DNA of 28,490 bases, from positions 1 through 28,490 of the forward strand of contig DATKXO010000008.1 of assembly GCA_035528995.1 (NCBI GenBank). Direction: 5' to 3'. The first letter of the stretch is position 1; each line of letters begins with the position of its first letter. Below are positions 7,799 through 16,730 of the stretch, one piece after another. This DNA comes from DATKXO01 sp035528995. GTDB lineage: Bacteria > Planctomycetota > Phycisphaerae > UBA1845. A program made the translations under genes and the position numbers. The notes beneath the pieces were generated by a model. The model had not been told where the DNA came from, made no database searches, and saw only the letters and a program-made list of their open reading frames with translations.

Positions 7799-8941
7799 AT
7801 GCTCTATCACCTCTTCATGGCCCTGGCCGGTGGTGAGCACTACGCCCACGAAAACGTGCTCTTCCGCGGGGTCTGCGCCGCCATCTTCTGTTTCGCCGTC
7901 CTGCTCCTGGCCACCCCCAAGATCATCCGCCAGTTGATCCGCTACAAGCTCGGCGACCGTCCCGAGTTCGACCACGCCTCCCTCAACGAGCTGACCCGCG
8001 ACAAAACCAGGGTCCCCACGATGGGCGGCCTGTTGATCCTCGCCGCCGTCGCGGTCTCCACGCTCCTCTTCGCCGATCCCCTCAACTACTACGTCCAGAT
8101 GGGCCTGGTCTGCCTGGTCTGGCTCGGGCTGCTCGGGGCCGTCGACGACTGGTTCAAGCTCACCGCCGCAAGGCGCAGCGGAACGCGCGACGGACTCAAA
8201 AGCTACGAGAAGCTCCTCTTCCAGGTCGGGCTCGGCGTCCTGCTGGGCTACTTCGTCTACTCCGTCGGCCGGACCAACTTCGCCGTGATCACCTCGCCTT
8301 CGCTCCCGCAGGAAATCGAAGCCTATCGAATACTGGCCGTCCCCTTCTACAAGCCGGGCATCCTCATGGGCACCTTCGCCTTCATGTTCATCAGCGTGCT
8401 GGTCATCGCGGGGACCTCCAACGCCGTCAACCTGACCGACGGCATGGACGGGCTGGCCTCCGGCTGCGTGGCCTTCTGTGCCCTCGTGTTCATGATCATG
8501 GCCTACGTGGTGGGCAACGAGGCCACCGCGGCCAAACTGCTCCTGCCGCACATTCCCCAAAGCGGTGAACTGACCGTCCTCTGCGGGGCGATCATTGGCG
8601 CCACGGTGGGCTTTCTGTGGTACAATTGCCATCCGGCGCGGGTGTTCATGGGAGACACCGGGTCGCTGCCGCTGGGCGGCCTCATCGGATACGTCGCCAT
8701 CGTCACGCGCCAGGAGTTGATGCTCTTGATCGCCGGCGGCGTGTTCGTCATCGAGGCCATCTCGGTGATACTGCAGGTCGGCTACTTCAAGACGACCGGC
8801 GGCCGGCGGCTGTTCCTGGTAGCACCCATCCACCATCACTTCCATGTGAGCGGGTGGACCGAGCCACAGACCGTGGTGCGTTTCTGGATCACCGCCGGGC
8901 TCTTCGCCGCCCTGGCGCTGGCCACCATCAAGCTGCGGTAG
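7799..8941 (+). CDS. mraY: Phospho-N-acetylmuramoyl-pentapeptide-transferase MraY
   Basis: MraY transfers phospho-MurNAc-pentapeptide to undecaprenyl phosphate, forming lipid I at the inner membrane. The ATG at 7799 gives MLYHLF at the N-terminus, typical of the family; GTG 7790 is an in-frame alternative. The 380-aa product has about ten hydrophobic segments. Conserved sites are PTMGG, AVDDWFK with the Asp pair, NLTDGMDGLA (211-220), FMGDTGSLPLGG (about 283-294) and the HHH triad (345-347). The 110-bp space before it contains a small hairpin (CCCGCC/GGCGGG) and no gene. Only 42 bases separate it from ftsW, so murD is absent from its usual place. Confidence 0.97.
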   Translation: MLYHLFMALAGGEHYAHENVLFRGVCAAIFCFAVLLLATPKIIRQLIRYKLGDRPEFDHASLNELTRDKTRVPTMGGLLILAAVAVSTLLFADPLNYYVQMGLVCLVWLGLLGAVDDWFKLTAARRSGTRDGLKSYEKLLFQVGLGVLLGYFVYSVGRTNFAVITSPSLPQEIEAYRILAVPFYKPGILMGTFAFMFISVLVIAGTSNAVNLTDGMDGLASGCVAFCALVFMIMAYVVGNEATAAKLLLPHIPQSGELTVLCGAIIGATVGFLWYNCHPARVFMGDTGSLPLGGLIGYVAIVTRQELMLLIAGGVFVIEAISVILQVGYFKTTGGRRLFLVAPIHHHFHVSGWTEPQTVVRFWITAGLFAALALATIKLR

Positions 8942-8983
8942 GAGACGCGATCTCAGGGTAACACCCCGGGGAGCTCGTCAGGG

Positions 8984-10195
8984 ATGACGAAGATGGACAC
9001 GCACGACCCGCCAACAACTTCAGCGGCCACCGCCATCATCCTCATAGCGGCCGCACTGATGTCGATCGGGCTGGTGATGGTCGCGTCGGCGTCGGCCAGC
9101 CTCGATTCGCCCGTCCTCCGCACCGATTTCTGGCGGGCGACCTTCGGACGGCAACTTGTGTTCGCCGCCCTCGGCCTGGCGGCCATCCTGTTTACCGCGC
9201 GGATCGGGCACCGCATGCTGCGGTGGCGACCGGGCCGCTGGTTTCAGCCCTCCGTCCTGTTCTTCGCCGTCACCATCGGTTGTCTGGCGCTGGTGCTCGT
9301 TCCGGGCATCGGCGTCATGCGAAACGGTGCCAGGCGTTGGCTGCACTTCGGCCCCCCCGATTACGGCCTCGGCTTCCAGCCCTCCGAATTGGCCAAGCTG
9401 GCCCTGGTGGTTCTCCTCGCCGCCTACCTGTCCGGGCGCCAGCATCGCCTGAGCAGCTTCTGGTCCGGCGCCCTGCCCACCGTGGCCGCCATCGGGCTCT
9501 GCGTCGGACTGGTCGGTAGCGAGGACTTCGGAACCGCCGCCCTGTTGGCCCTGGTCGGCACCCTGATGCTGCTGGCCGGCGGCGTCCGATGGAGGCACCT
9601 GCTGTTGATGGCCGCACCGGCCATCGCGGCCTTCATCGGACTGCTCTTGGCCAAGCCCTACCGCCTCCAGCGACTGACCGGTTTCCTCGACATCTGGTCC
9701 GACCCGCAGGGACAGGGCTATCACCCCATCCAATCACTGATCACCATCGCCTCGGGCGGCTGGTTCGGGACCGGACTGGGCGCAGGCGTCCAGAAGTACG
9801 GTTACCTGCCCGAGGCCCGTACGGATTTCATTTTCGCCGTCTGGTGCGAGGAGACCGGACTGGTCGGCGCCCTGCTGGTCATCCTGCTCTTCGCCACCCT
9901 GCTGTTTCTCGGAATCCGGGCCTCCGCCGCGGCGCCCACGCTTTTTGGTCGCCTGCTGGCCATCGGCGTGACCCTGATGATCACGCTACAGGCGGCCCTG
10001 AACATCGCGGTAGTGACCGCCTCGGTCCCGCCCAAGGGAATCGCCCTGCCACTGGTGTCGGCCGGCGGGTCCGGGGTCGTGCTTCTGAGCGTGGCCGTTG
10101 GGTTACTCGTTTCGGTGGCACGGGCGGGCGGCAGGCGCGGCACCATACCGCTCCAGACGGCCTCGCCCTCTTTCGTTCAGACTTCCGTGACGTAA
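8984..10195 (+). CDS. ftsW: SEDS-family peptidoglycan glycosyltransferase FtsW
   Basis: FtsW polymerises lipid II into glycan strands at the septum together with its partner FtsI, encoded upstream. The 403-aa protein has about ten transmembrane helices. SEDS signatures are visible: NGARRWL, FQPSELAKL (about 131-139), the long periplasmic loop with GTGLGAGVQKYGYLPEARTDF starting near 262, EETGLVGA, and PPKGIALPLVSAGGSG near the C-terminus. RodA is the alternative paralogue, but position in the dcw cluster favours FtsW. ATG 8984 is the first good start, preceded by GGGGAG at about 8968. Confidence 0.95.
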   Translation: MTKMDTHDPPTTSAATAIILIAAALMSIGLVMVASASASLDSPVLRTDFWRATFGRQLVFAALGLAAILFTARIGHRMLRWRPGRWFQPSVLFFAVTIGCLALVLVPGIGVMRNGARRWLHFGPPDYGLGFQPSELAKLALVVLLAAYLSGRQHRLSSFWSGALPTVAAIGLCVGLVGSEDFGTAALLALVGTLMLLAGGVRWRHLLLMAAPAIAAFIGLLLAKPYRLQRLTGFLDIWSDPQGQGYHPIQSLITIASGGWFGTGLGAGVQKYGYLPEARTDFIFAVWCEETGLVGALLVILLFATLLFLGIRASAAAPTLFGRLLAIGVTLMITLQAALNIAVVTASVPPKGIALPLVSAGGSGVVLLSVAVGLLVSVARAGGRRGTIPLQTASPSFVQTSVT

Positions 10196-10215
10196 GGAGT
10201 GAAAGCGTCGGGGTA

Positions 10216-11391
10216 ATGGAAAGCGGACCATTAGTCGTGTTCGCCGGCGGCGGCAGCGGAGGGCACCTCTACCCCACGCTGGCCGTGGCCGACGCAATCC
10301 GCGCCCTGCTGCCCAACGCACGATTCGTCTTCTTCGGCACCAACCGGGCCATCGACGCCAGCGTGCTGGCCCCCTACGGCGGCCAGCTCGTCCGCCAGCG
10401 CGTGCGCCCCATGCCCAGACGACCCTGGCACGTCCCCGGCTTCGTCACCGGCTGGTTCTCCTCCACCCGTCTCTGTCGGCGATTCCTCCGCGAGCATCGC
10501 CCCATCGTTGTCCTGGGCAGCGGCGGGTTCGCAGCCGCTCCGCCCATCCTGGAAGCCGCCCGGGCCGCAATCCCCACCGCACTGCTCAACCCCGACGCCC
10601 TCCCCGGAAAGGCCAACCGCCTGCTCGGCTCACGGGTGGATGCCGTGTTCGTCCAGTGGCCCGAGACCGCCGACGCCTTCAACGGTCGGACATCGGTTCA
10701 CGTCACCGGCTGCCCGGTGCGACCCGAGTTCAAGCAGGTCCGCCGCGACCAGGGGCTCGAACACTTCGGGCTCGACCCCGACAAGAACGTCCTACTGGTA
10801 ACCGGCGCATCGCAGGGGGCTCGATCGATCAACCGGGCCATGACGGCCGCCGCTGCGGAACTGGCCCACAACGGCATCTGGGACCACTGGCAGCTCCTGC
10901 ACCTCACCGGCTCGCGGGACCAGTCGCCCGCGGCCGAGGCCTACCGCGCAAGGGGAATCACCTTCCGCGTGGTCGATTTCACCCGACACATGGCTCTGGC
11001 CCTGGCGACCGCGGATCTGATCCTCTCGCGGGCCGGCGCCTCGACCCTGGCCGAGATCACCGCCCTGGGTCGCCCCTCGCTGCTGATGCCCTATCCCCAT
11101 CATCGCGATCAGCACCAGGTCGCCAACGCCCGGGTGCTGGTCAAGCTCGGCGCCGCCCGAATGCTGCTCGACCGAGTCGAGCCGCGGCGCAACCTCCCAG
11201 CATTGGCGGAGCAGCTCTCTCGCTTGATGAACGACGAGGCCGGGCGCACGCGCATGGCCGACGCCGCCCGGCGCGCCGGCACCACCAACGCCGCCGCGAC
11301 CGTAGCGCAACATTTGCTCGCCTTGGCCGGCGTCGACGCCCACCGCGAGCCCAACGAATCGATGGAGAAAACGTGTCTGGCGGGTCGATAA
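10216..11391 (+). CDS. murG: Undecaprenyldiphospho-muramoylpentapeptide beta-N-acetylglucosaminyltransferase MurG
   Basis: MurG transfers GlcNAc from UDP-GlcNAc to lipid I, giving lipid II, at the inner face of the membrane. The 391-aa GT-B fold protein begins with the glycine-rich loop GGGSGGH (11-17). GSGGFAAAP, VTGASQGARSIN and the UDP-GlcNAc-binding SRAGASTLAE (from 271) followed by PHHRDQHQVANA are also present. An upstream in-frame extension to 9589 would lie inside ftsW in another frame and is rejected. The start ATG 10216 follows AAGGAG at a rather long distance, so expression may depend on coupling to ftsW. Confidence 0.96.
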   Translation: MESGPLVVFAGGGSGGHLYPTLAVADAIRALLPNARFVFFGTNRAIDASVLAPYGGQLVRQRVRPMPRRPWHVPGFVTGWFSSTRLCRRFLREHRPIVVLGSGGFAAAPPILEAARAAIPTALLNPDALPGKANRLLGSRVDAVFVQWPETADAFNGRTSVHVTGCPVRPEFKQVRRDQGLEHFGLDPDKNVLLVTGASQGARSINRAMTAAAAELAHNGIWDHWQLLHLTGSRDQSPAAEAYRARGITFRVVDFTRHMALALATADLILSRAGASTLAEITALGRPSLLMPYPHHRDQHQVANARVLVKLGAARMLLDRVEPRRNLPALAEQLSRLMNDEAGRTRMADAARRAGTTNAAATVAQHLLALAGVDAHREPNESMEKTCLAGR

Positions 11392-11504
11392 AAACGGTTG
11401 AGCAGGGGTGTGCGGTGCGCGGGGTTCAGTCGGCTCCTCGCATGGATACCCAACCTGCCGGGCAACGCTGCGGTCAGCCGACGGGCCGGTCCGCGGGGAA
11501 CAAA

Positions 11505-12947
11505 ATGATTGCGCCAATGTCGTCCGAGACGACCTGCGATTGGGCCGACGATCCCGGTCTGCGCACCGGTTCGCGCGTCCATCTGATCGGTATCGGCGGT
11601 TGCGGCATGCGCGCCGCTGCGGGCCTGCTGCTGCACAGCGGACTACGCGTCAGTGGATCAGACCAGAGCGACTTCGCGGGCCTGGGCGACTTGGTGGCCG
11701 CCGGGGCGACGGTCCACGTCGGGCACAGCGCCGCCCACCTGCCCGATGACCTCGATCTGCTGGTCATCAGTGCCGCCATCCCCGAGGCCAACCCCGAACT
11801 GCACGAGGCCCGACGACGCGGCTGCCCGATCATCACCTATGCCCAACTCGTCGGTCGACTGATGTCCAGGCGCCAAGGTGTCTCCATCGCCGGCACGCAC
11901 GGCAAGAGCACCACCACCGCCCTGACCGCCCACATCTACCGCACCGGCGGATTGGACCCCTCCTTCATCGTCGGGGCACACAGCGATCAACTCGGCGGCA
12001 GCAGCGGTGTGGGCAAAGGGCCCCATTTCATCGTCGAGTCCTGCGAATACGCCCGCTCTTTCCTGCACCACCGCCCCGTGCTGGCGGCCATCCTCAACAT
12101 CGAGAAGGAACACCTGGACTGCTATACGGACCTGCCCGACATCGTGGCCGCTTTTGCCGCCTTCGCCGACAGCGTGAGCCCGGACGGCCTGCTGATCGCA
12201 CGGCACGACGACGCGAACGTCGCCCAGGCAACACGGCAGGCCGCGGCACCTGTCGAAACCTTCGGAATCGAGCCCAGCGCCTGCTGGACGGCCACCGACC
12301 TGCGCGCCGACCAGGGACGCTATTCGTTCGCCGTTCATTACCGCCAGCGCAAGCTGTTTGAAACCGCCCTCGACCTACCCGGCGAACACAACGTCACCAA
12401 CGCCCTGGCCGCGGCGGCTTTGGCCTTCCACGGCGGCGTGGCACCGGACGCGATCGCCCAGGCCATTCGCACCTACCGGGGCATCGACCGCCGGATGAGC
12501 GTCCGAGGCACCGGCGGCGGCGTGACCGTCGTCGACGACTACGCCCACCACCCCACCGAGATTCGTGCCACCCTGCACGCCGCCCGATGCCGCTTCCAAC
12601 CCCGCCGAACCTGGGTCGTCTTTCAGCCCCACCAGCACTCACGAACCAGGCTGCTCATGGACGAGTTCGCCGGCTGTTTCACCGAGGCCGACATCGTACT
12701 GGTCTCCGACATCTATTCCGTCCGCGACAGCGACGAGGAACGACGCAAAACCAAAGCGGACGATCTGGTCTCACGAATCCACGCCGGCGGAGGACAGGCA
12801 CGATACCTGCCCACGCTCGAGCAGGTCGCCTCGCATCTGATCGAACAGGTAACCTCCGGCGACCTGGTCATCACCATGGGCGCCGGCGACGTCTGGAAGG
12901 TAGCCGATGAGTTGGCTCAACGGGTTACAGGGCCGAATCGAGCATGA
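11505..12947 (+). CDS. murC: UDP-N-acetylmuramate--L-alanine ligase MurC
   Basis: MurC adds L-Ala to UDP-MurNAc with ATP, the first stem peptide step. With ATG 11505 (GGGGAA shortly upstream) the product is 480 aa. It has the Rossmann-like GIGGCGM (29-35), the P-loop GTHGKSTTT (130-138), NIEKEHLDCY and DDYAHHPTEI. ATG 11517 and ATG 11442 are in-frame alternatives; the frame also stays open back into murG, but that extension lacks homology-like motifs. Its 3' end overlaps murB by 41 bases. Confidence 0.95.
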   Translation: MIAPMSSETTCDWADDPGLRTGSRVHLIGIGGCGMRAAAGLLLHSGLRVSGSDQSDFAGLGDLVAAGATVHVGHSAAHLPDDLDLLVISAAIPEANPELHEARRRGCPIITYAQLVGRLMSRRQGVSIAGTHGKSTTTALTAHIYRTGGLDPSFIVGAHSDQLGGSSGVGKGPHFIVESCEYARSFLHHRPVLAAILNIEKEHLDCYTDLPDIVAAFAAFADSVSPDGLLIARHDDANVAQATRQAAAPVETFGIEPSACWTATDLRADQGRYSFAVHYRQRKLFETALDLPGEHNVTNALAAAALAFHGGVAPDAIAQAIRTYRGIDRRMSVRGTGGGVTVVDDYAHHPTEIRATLHAARCRFQPRRTWVVFQPHQHSRTRLLMDEFAGCFTEADIVLVSDIYSVRDSDEERRKTKADDLVSRIHAGGGQARYLPTLEQVASHLIEQVTSGDLVITMGAGDVWKVADELAQRVTGPNRA

Positions 12948-13785
12948 TGCCCCCCTGGGCGCCCTGACCTGGTACGGGCTGGGAGGCCGGGCGCGGCACC
13001 TGCTGCACCCCACCGGACCGCGCGAACTGGGCCAGGTGCTCCAGCACGCTCGGGACGACGGCCTGGCCACCAAGGTGCTCGGCGCCGGCGCCAATGTGTT
13101 GATCACCGACGACGGCTTCGACGGCGTCGTGATCCGGCTGGACGATCCTTCCTTCAAGCGGATCAGCATCGACGGCCGGACCGTCCGCGTTGGCTGCGGG
13201 GCGGAACTCATGACCCTGGTGCGACAATGCAGCCAACGGGGATTGGCCGGCCTGGAAGGCCTCGCCGGAATCCCCGGCACCGTCGGCGGCGCCATCCGAA
13301 TGAACGCCGGCGGCCGCCACGGGGAGATCGGCGACGTCGTCGAGTCCGTCGAGGTGCTGACGCCCGGCCTGGACCAACGCGTCCTGACCAGGGAGCAGGT
13401 AGGGTTCGCCTACCGGCACACCGAACTGGGCGACTCCATCGTCACCGCTGCCACCCTGCGCCTCCAGGAATCCGAGCCCCGCAAGGTCTACGCCCGCTTC
13501 CAGGAGATCTGGCGAGCCAAGAAGGCCGCCCAACCAATGACCGAGCGAAGCGCCGGCTGCATCTTCGCCAATCCGCCGGGCGACTCGGCCGGTCGCTTGA
13601 TCGACCGCGCCGGCCTCAAGGGCACCAGGTGCGGCGGGGCCCGCGTCTCCGAACGGCACGCCAACTTCATCGTCGCCGACCCGGGCGCCACCGCGGCCGA
13701 CGTGTTGCAACTGATCGACCGGGTCCGCCAGACCGTGCGCCAGCAGTTCGGTACCGAGCTGGAGTTGGAAATCGATATCTGGTAA
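12907..13785 (+). CDS. murB: UDP-N-acetylenolpyruvoylglucosamine reductase MurB
   Basis: MurB reduces UDP-GlcNAc-enolpyruvate to UDP-MurNAc using FAD and NADPH. The 292-aa protein shows FAD-binding GAGANVLITD (59-68), GIPGTVGGAIRMNAG, FAYRHTELG with Tyr169/Arg170, and SAGCIFANPPGDSAG. At the position of the catalytic Ser of the E. coli enzyme this protein has Cys218. The start ATG 12907 follows GGAAGG and lies inside the 3' end of murC, a 41-base overlap that predicts strong coupling. The size and absence of an insert around the Tyr loop suggest a type II (short) MurB. Confidence 0.95.
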   Translation: MSWLNGLQGRIEHDAPLGALTWYGLGGRARHLLHPTGPRELGQVLQHARDDGLATKVLGAGANVLITDDGFDGVVIRLDDPSFKRISIDGRTVRVGCGAELMTLVRQCSQRGLAGLEGLAGIPGTVGGAIRMNAGGRHGEIGDVVESVEVLTPGLDQRVLTREQVGFAYRHTELGDSIVTAATLRLQESEPRKVYARFQEIWRAKKAAQPMTERSAGCIFANPPGDSAGRLIDRAGLKGTRCGGARVSERHANFIVADPGATAADVLQLIDRVRQTVRQQFGTELELEIDIW

Positions 13786-13826
13786 CCCCCGCGTCGCGAG
13801 CAACGGGAGGAAAAGGAGTTCCGCCG

Positions 13827-14804
13827 ATGACTCAACTGGCCAAACCTCCGGACGATTCGGCCTCAAAGCCCGTTCGGAAACAGAAGACCTTGGACCTGAC
13901 CGTGCTGGCCGGCGGTCCCAGCGCCGAACGCGAGGTCAGCCTGCAGAGCGGCGCCGCCGTGACGGCGGCGCTCGTGCGGCTCGGCCACCGCGTCAACGTG
14001 CGCGACATCAACCCGGAGAATCTCTCCGCCTTGGACGTTCCGGCTGATTTCGTCTTCATCGCCCTGCACGGTGCCTTCGGCGAGGACGGACAGGTGCAGG
14101 ACCTGCTCGCTCGCCGAGGCATCGCCTTCTGCGGGTCCGACGCCGCCGCATCGGCGCTGGCCATGAACAAGGCCGCCGCCAAAGCACGCCTGGTCGAGGC
14201 CGGAGTGCCCACGCCACGCTACCACGTCTTTCGGCACCCCCGGGCCCGGTGTGCGGCCGATCGGTTGGGCTGCTGGCGACTCCCCGTGGTCATCAAACCG
14301 GTCAATTCCGGCAGCAGCGTGGACACCTACATCGCCCGCGACGCTTTCGCCTTCCAGTCCATGCTCGAGCGGGTCAGCGGCAGACACGGCACCGCCCTCA
14401 TCGAGCAGTACGTCCACGGGCCGGAGCTGACCGTCGGCATCATCGGCGATCAGGCCTTGCCCGTCTGCCAGATCCGAACCAGACGCGAGTTCTACGATTA
14501 CCAGGCCAAGTACATCGACGACGACACCGAATACCTCTTCGACATCGACCTGCCGGCCGACCTGCTCCGCCGCATTCAGGACCTCAGCGTCAAGGCCCAC
14601 GACGCTCTCGGCTGCCGCGACTTCTCCCGCGTGGACTGGATGGTCGACGCCCGAACCCTCGAGCCCTACGTCCTCGAGATCAACACCATCCCCGGCTTTA
14701 CCAGCCACTCCCTGCTCCCCAAGGCCGCGGCCCGCGTCGGCATCAGCTTCGACCAGCTCTGCCAGCGGATCATCGAGTTAGGGTTGGCCCGACACGGAAG
14801 GTGA
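13827..14804 (+). CDS. ddl: D-alanine--D-alanine ligase
   Basis: Ddl makes the D-Ala-D-Ala dipeptide that MurF attaches. The start ATG 13827 is fixed by AAGGAG at 13813-13818. The 325-aa ATP-grasp protein has GGPSAEREVSLQSG near the N-terminus, LHGAFGEDG with His81, KPVNSGSSVD (157-166), YDYQAKY (223-229), RVDWMVD and EINTIPGFTSHSL (from 284). The Tyr in the YDYQAKY loop indicates D-Ala rather than D-lactate as the second substrate, as known for Ddl versus VanA. The stop overlaps the ftsQ start in TGATG. Confidence 0.96.
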   Translation: MTQLAKPPDDSASKPVRKQKTLDLTVLAGGPSAEREVSLQSGAAVTAALVRLGHRVNVRDINPENLSALDVPADFVFIALHGAFGEDGQVQDLLARRGIAFCGSDAAASALAMNKAAAKARLVEAGVPTPRYHVFRHPRARCAADRLGCWRLPVVIKPVNSGSSVDTYIARDAFAFQSMLERVSGRHGTALIEQYVHGPELTVGIIGDQALPVCQIRTRREFYDYQAKYIDDDTEYLFDIDLPADLLRRIQDLSVKAHDALGCRDFSRVDWMVDARTLEPYVLEINTIPGFTSHSLLPKAAARVGISFDQLCQRIIELGLARHGR

Positions 14805-15760
14805 TGCGCCGGGTGAGCACCCGGCAGGACCGCATGGCCAAGCGCAAGCGCAGCAAAAAGAAGTCGGCCGCAAAGGCCGGCGACAAAGGCGTGTGGGCCG
14901 GGCTCGATCCGCAGAAGAAGCGCCGGGCACTGCGGGTCGCCGCCGCGGTCATCGCCTTCGGCGCGGTCGCCGTGGGGGCCGCCGCCGGCTTGCGCCAGCT
15001 CGACCGGCAGGTCCACGCTCTGCCGCACTTCGGCGGGCCGCCCGACATCGTTCTCCAAGACGTCCCCGAGGGCCTCGATCCCATCATCCGCCAGGCACTC
15101 ACGCCGGTCCTGGACGCCGACTGGAGCGAGCCGGCACTCTGCGACCGCATCGGGCGCCAACTCGAAGCCAACGCCTGGGTTCGCAAGGTCGACAGCGTCC
15201 GACGCCTACCGACCGGCCGAATCGCTATCCACTGCGTCTACCGCACGCCCATGGCCCTGGTCCAAACCGGAGGCGAGTTCATCCTGATTGACCAACAGGC
15301 CGTTCGGCTGCCGGGCAGTTACCCCTACCACGCCTCCTGGCCCCTCATCCAGGGCGTCGCCGGAGTTCCGCCTCCTGCCGGCCGGACCTGGGAAGCCCCC
15401 GACCTCAGCGCCGCCGTCGCCGTGCTCGACCGCCTCGCCGCGGAGCCCTTTGCCGACCAGTTGACGGCCGTCCTGGTTCACAACTTCCACGGGCGGATCG
15501 ACGCCAGGGAGGCACACATCGAGCTGGCCACCGACCGCGCCGGAGGACGCATCATCTGGGGCTCCGCCCCGGGCGAGGAGGTCGCCGAGAACACGGCCGA
15601 CCAGAAACTGGCCATTCTTCGCCGAAACCACGAGCTGTACGGCCGGATCGACGCCGGGCGGCAGGTGATCGACGTTACCATGTTTCCGGACCGGTTCACC
15701 ACGCCGACCGAGGCAGCAGCCGGCGGCGGACGGCTGGGACGCGGACAAAACCCGGCCTAG
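14804..15760 (+). CDS. ftsQ: FtsQ/DivIB-type division protein
   Basis: The 318-aa bitopic protein has a strongly basic cytoplasmic tail (about 1-41), one transmembrane helix (about 43-63), a POTRA-like region (about 76-150, with NAWVRKVDSVRRLPTGRI) and a beta-type periplasmic domain. This architecture, the position after ddl and the one-base overlap TGATG support FtsQ. FtsQ recruits FtsL/FtsB in the divisome. The GGAAGG just before ATG 14804 supports this start; ATG 14834 is an alternative. The sequence is divergent, as usual for the family. ftsA and ftsZ do not follow. Confidence 0.85.
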   Translation: MRRVSTRQDRMAKRKRSKKKSAAKAGDKGVWAGLDPQKKRRALRVAAAVIAFGAVAVGAAAGLRQLDRQVHALPHFGGPPDIVLQDVPEGLDPIIRQALTPVLDADWSEPALCDRIGRQLEANAWVRKVDSVRRLPTGRIAIHCVYRTPMALVQTGGEFILIDQQAVRLPGSYPYHASWPLIQGVAGVPPPAGRTWEAPDLSAAVAVLDRLAAEPFADQLTAVLVHNFHGRIDAREAHIELATDRAGGRIIWGSAPGEEVAENTADQKLAILRRNHELYGRIDAGRQVIDVTMFPDRFTTPTEAAAGGGRLGRGQNPA

Positions 15761-15832
15761 AATACGAAATATCGCTCCGGGTCCGGCGAATCCACTGCTG
15801 GAGAAGATTCCGTTCCGATAGGACGAGTCGCC

Positions 15833-16669
15833 ATGAACGGGCTATCGCAGATTCTGGAACAGGTAAACCGCTTCGCCGAGCAGCACGTGCCGGCCGAGAT
15901 GCTCCAGCCCGTCGTGCCGGCTGCAGTCCTCCTGCTCGCTGTAGGCGTGGTGATCAGCGTCCTGGGGGCCAAGCTGACTCGCCCGGCCCTGACCGCCGGC
16001 TTCGGCGTCTGCGGAGCGATGGCCGGCGGCAAGTTTGCCTGCCTCACCGGATTGCCCGTCCCCATAACCGTAATCGGTGCCGCACTGATCGCCGGCGGCG
16101 TCGGCTTCCTGTTGTACCGACTGTGGATCGGGGTGGGAGCGGCCATTATCCTGGCGGTGATCGCCCTGTCGGCCTTCGGCTACGTCCGAATCCTGCCGGA
16201 ACTGGACACCTTCCAGCCCGCGGGCATCACAGCCGCCGCCGACGGCGCCGCCGTGGCGTTCGAACTCCCCGAGCCCGAGGAACAGGCGGCCTACTTGCAG
16301 GAAAGCCCACAGGAATGGCTGCATAGCTTCTGGAACCACGTCACCAGCCGCCAGCCCTCTGTGCAGACCAAACTGGCCACCATCACCGCGGGAGCCGCCC
16401 TGCTCGGCCTGCTACTGGGCGCCATTCTGGCCCGGCCTACGCTGATCCTGTACACCTCACTGGCCGGCACTGCGTTGGTCATCTCCGGCCTGGGTCTTTT
16501 GACCGCCAATCTGCATCCCGAGCTTTATCGGTCCGCACTGGATCATCCCAGGCTGCTTGCCGGTGCGGGTATCGGACTGCTGCTGTCCTCGCTGGTCCTG
16601 CAGGCCCGGCTGTTCCGCCGCCCTCCCGCTCCGCCGCCATCGCAACCGGCCCCCAAAGCCAGCCGATAG
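15833..16669 (+). CDS. Multi-pass membrane protein of unknown function (DUF4203/TMEM198-like pattern)
   Basis: The 278-aa protein has about seven hydrophobic segments. A block of four spans about 30-125, a soluble stretch of about 50 residues follows (acidic, with PEPEEQAAY), then two helices (about 178-223) and a last one near 240-258. The tail is Pro-rich. Glycine-rich helices (GFGVCGAMAGGKF, GAALIAGGVGFLLY) recall the DUF4203/TMEM198 type, but this is a pattern impression, not an identification. It starts 73 bases after ftsQ and is probably cotranscribed with the next gene. No function can be stated. Confidence 0.7.
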   Translation: MNGLSQILEQVNRFAEQHVPAEMLQPVVPAAVLLLAVGVVISVLGAKLTRPALTAGFGVCGAMAGGKFACLTGLPVPITVIGAALIAGGVGFLLYRLWIGVGAAIILAVIALSAFGYVRILPELDTFQPAGITAAADGAAVAFELPEPEEQAAYLQESPQEWLHSFWNHVTSRQPSVQTKLATITAGAALLGLLLGAILARPTLILYTSLAGTALVISGLGLLTANLHPELYRSALDHPRLLAGAGIGLLLSSLVLQARLFRRPPAPPPSQPAPKASR

Positions 16670-16730
16670 AACAGTCGGCACAAACCGCCTTGCCTCACTG
16701 AATGGCACTTGCCAGTCGGGGGTCTGATCC

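Noticed and set aside
6213..7799. Minus-strand open frame of 528 codons
   Set aside because: It is antisense to murF with the same low-information Gly/Val/Gln-rich composition. murF itself has all family motifs.
7685..8845. Minus-strand open frame of 386 codons
   Set aside because: It is antisense to mraY and full of Glu/Asp/Gln repeats produced by the reverse of hydrophobic codons.
10656..11504. N-terminal extension of murC reaching back into murG
   Set aside because: The extra residues are Arg/Pro-rich shadow sequence in another frame of murG. Family length and the GIGGCGM position fit the start at 11505.
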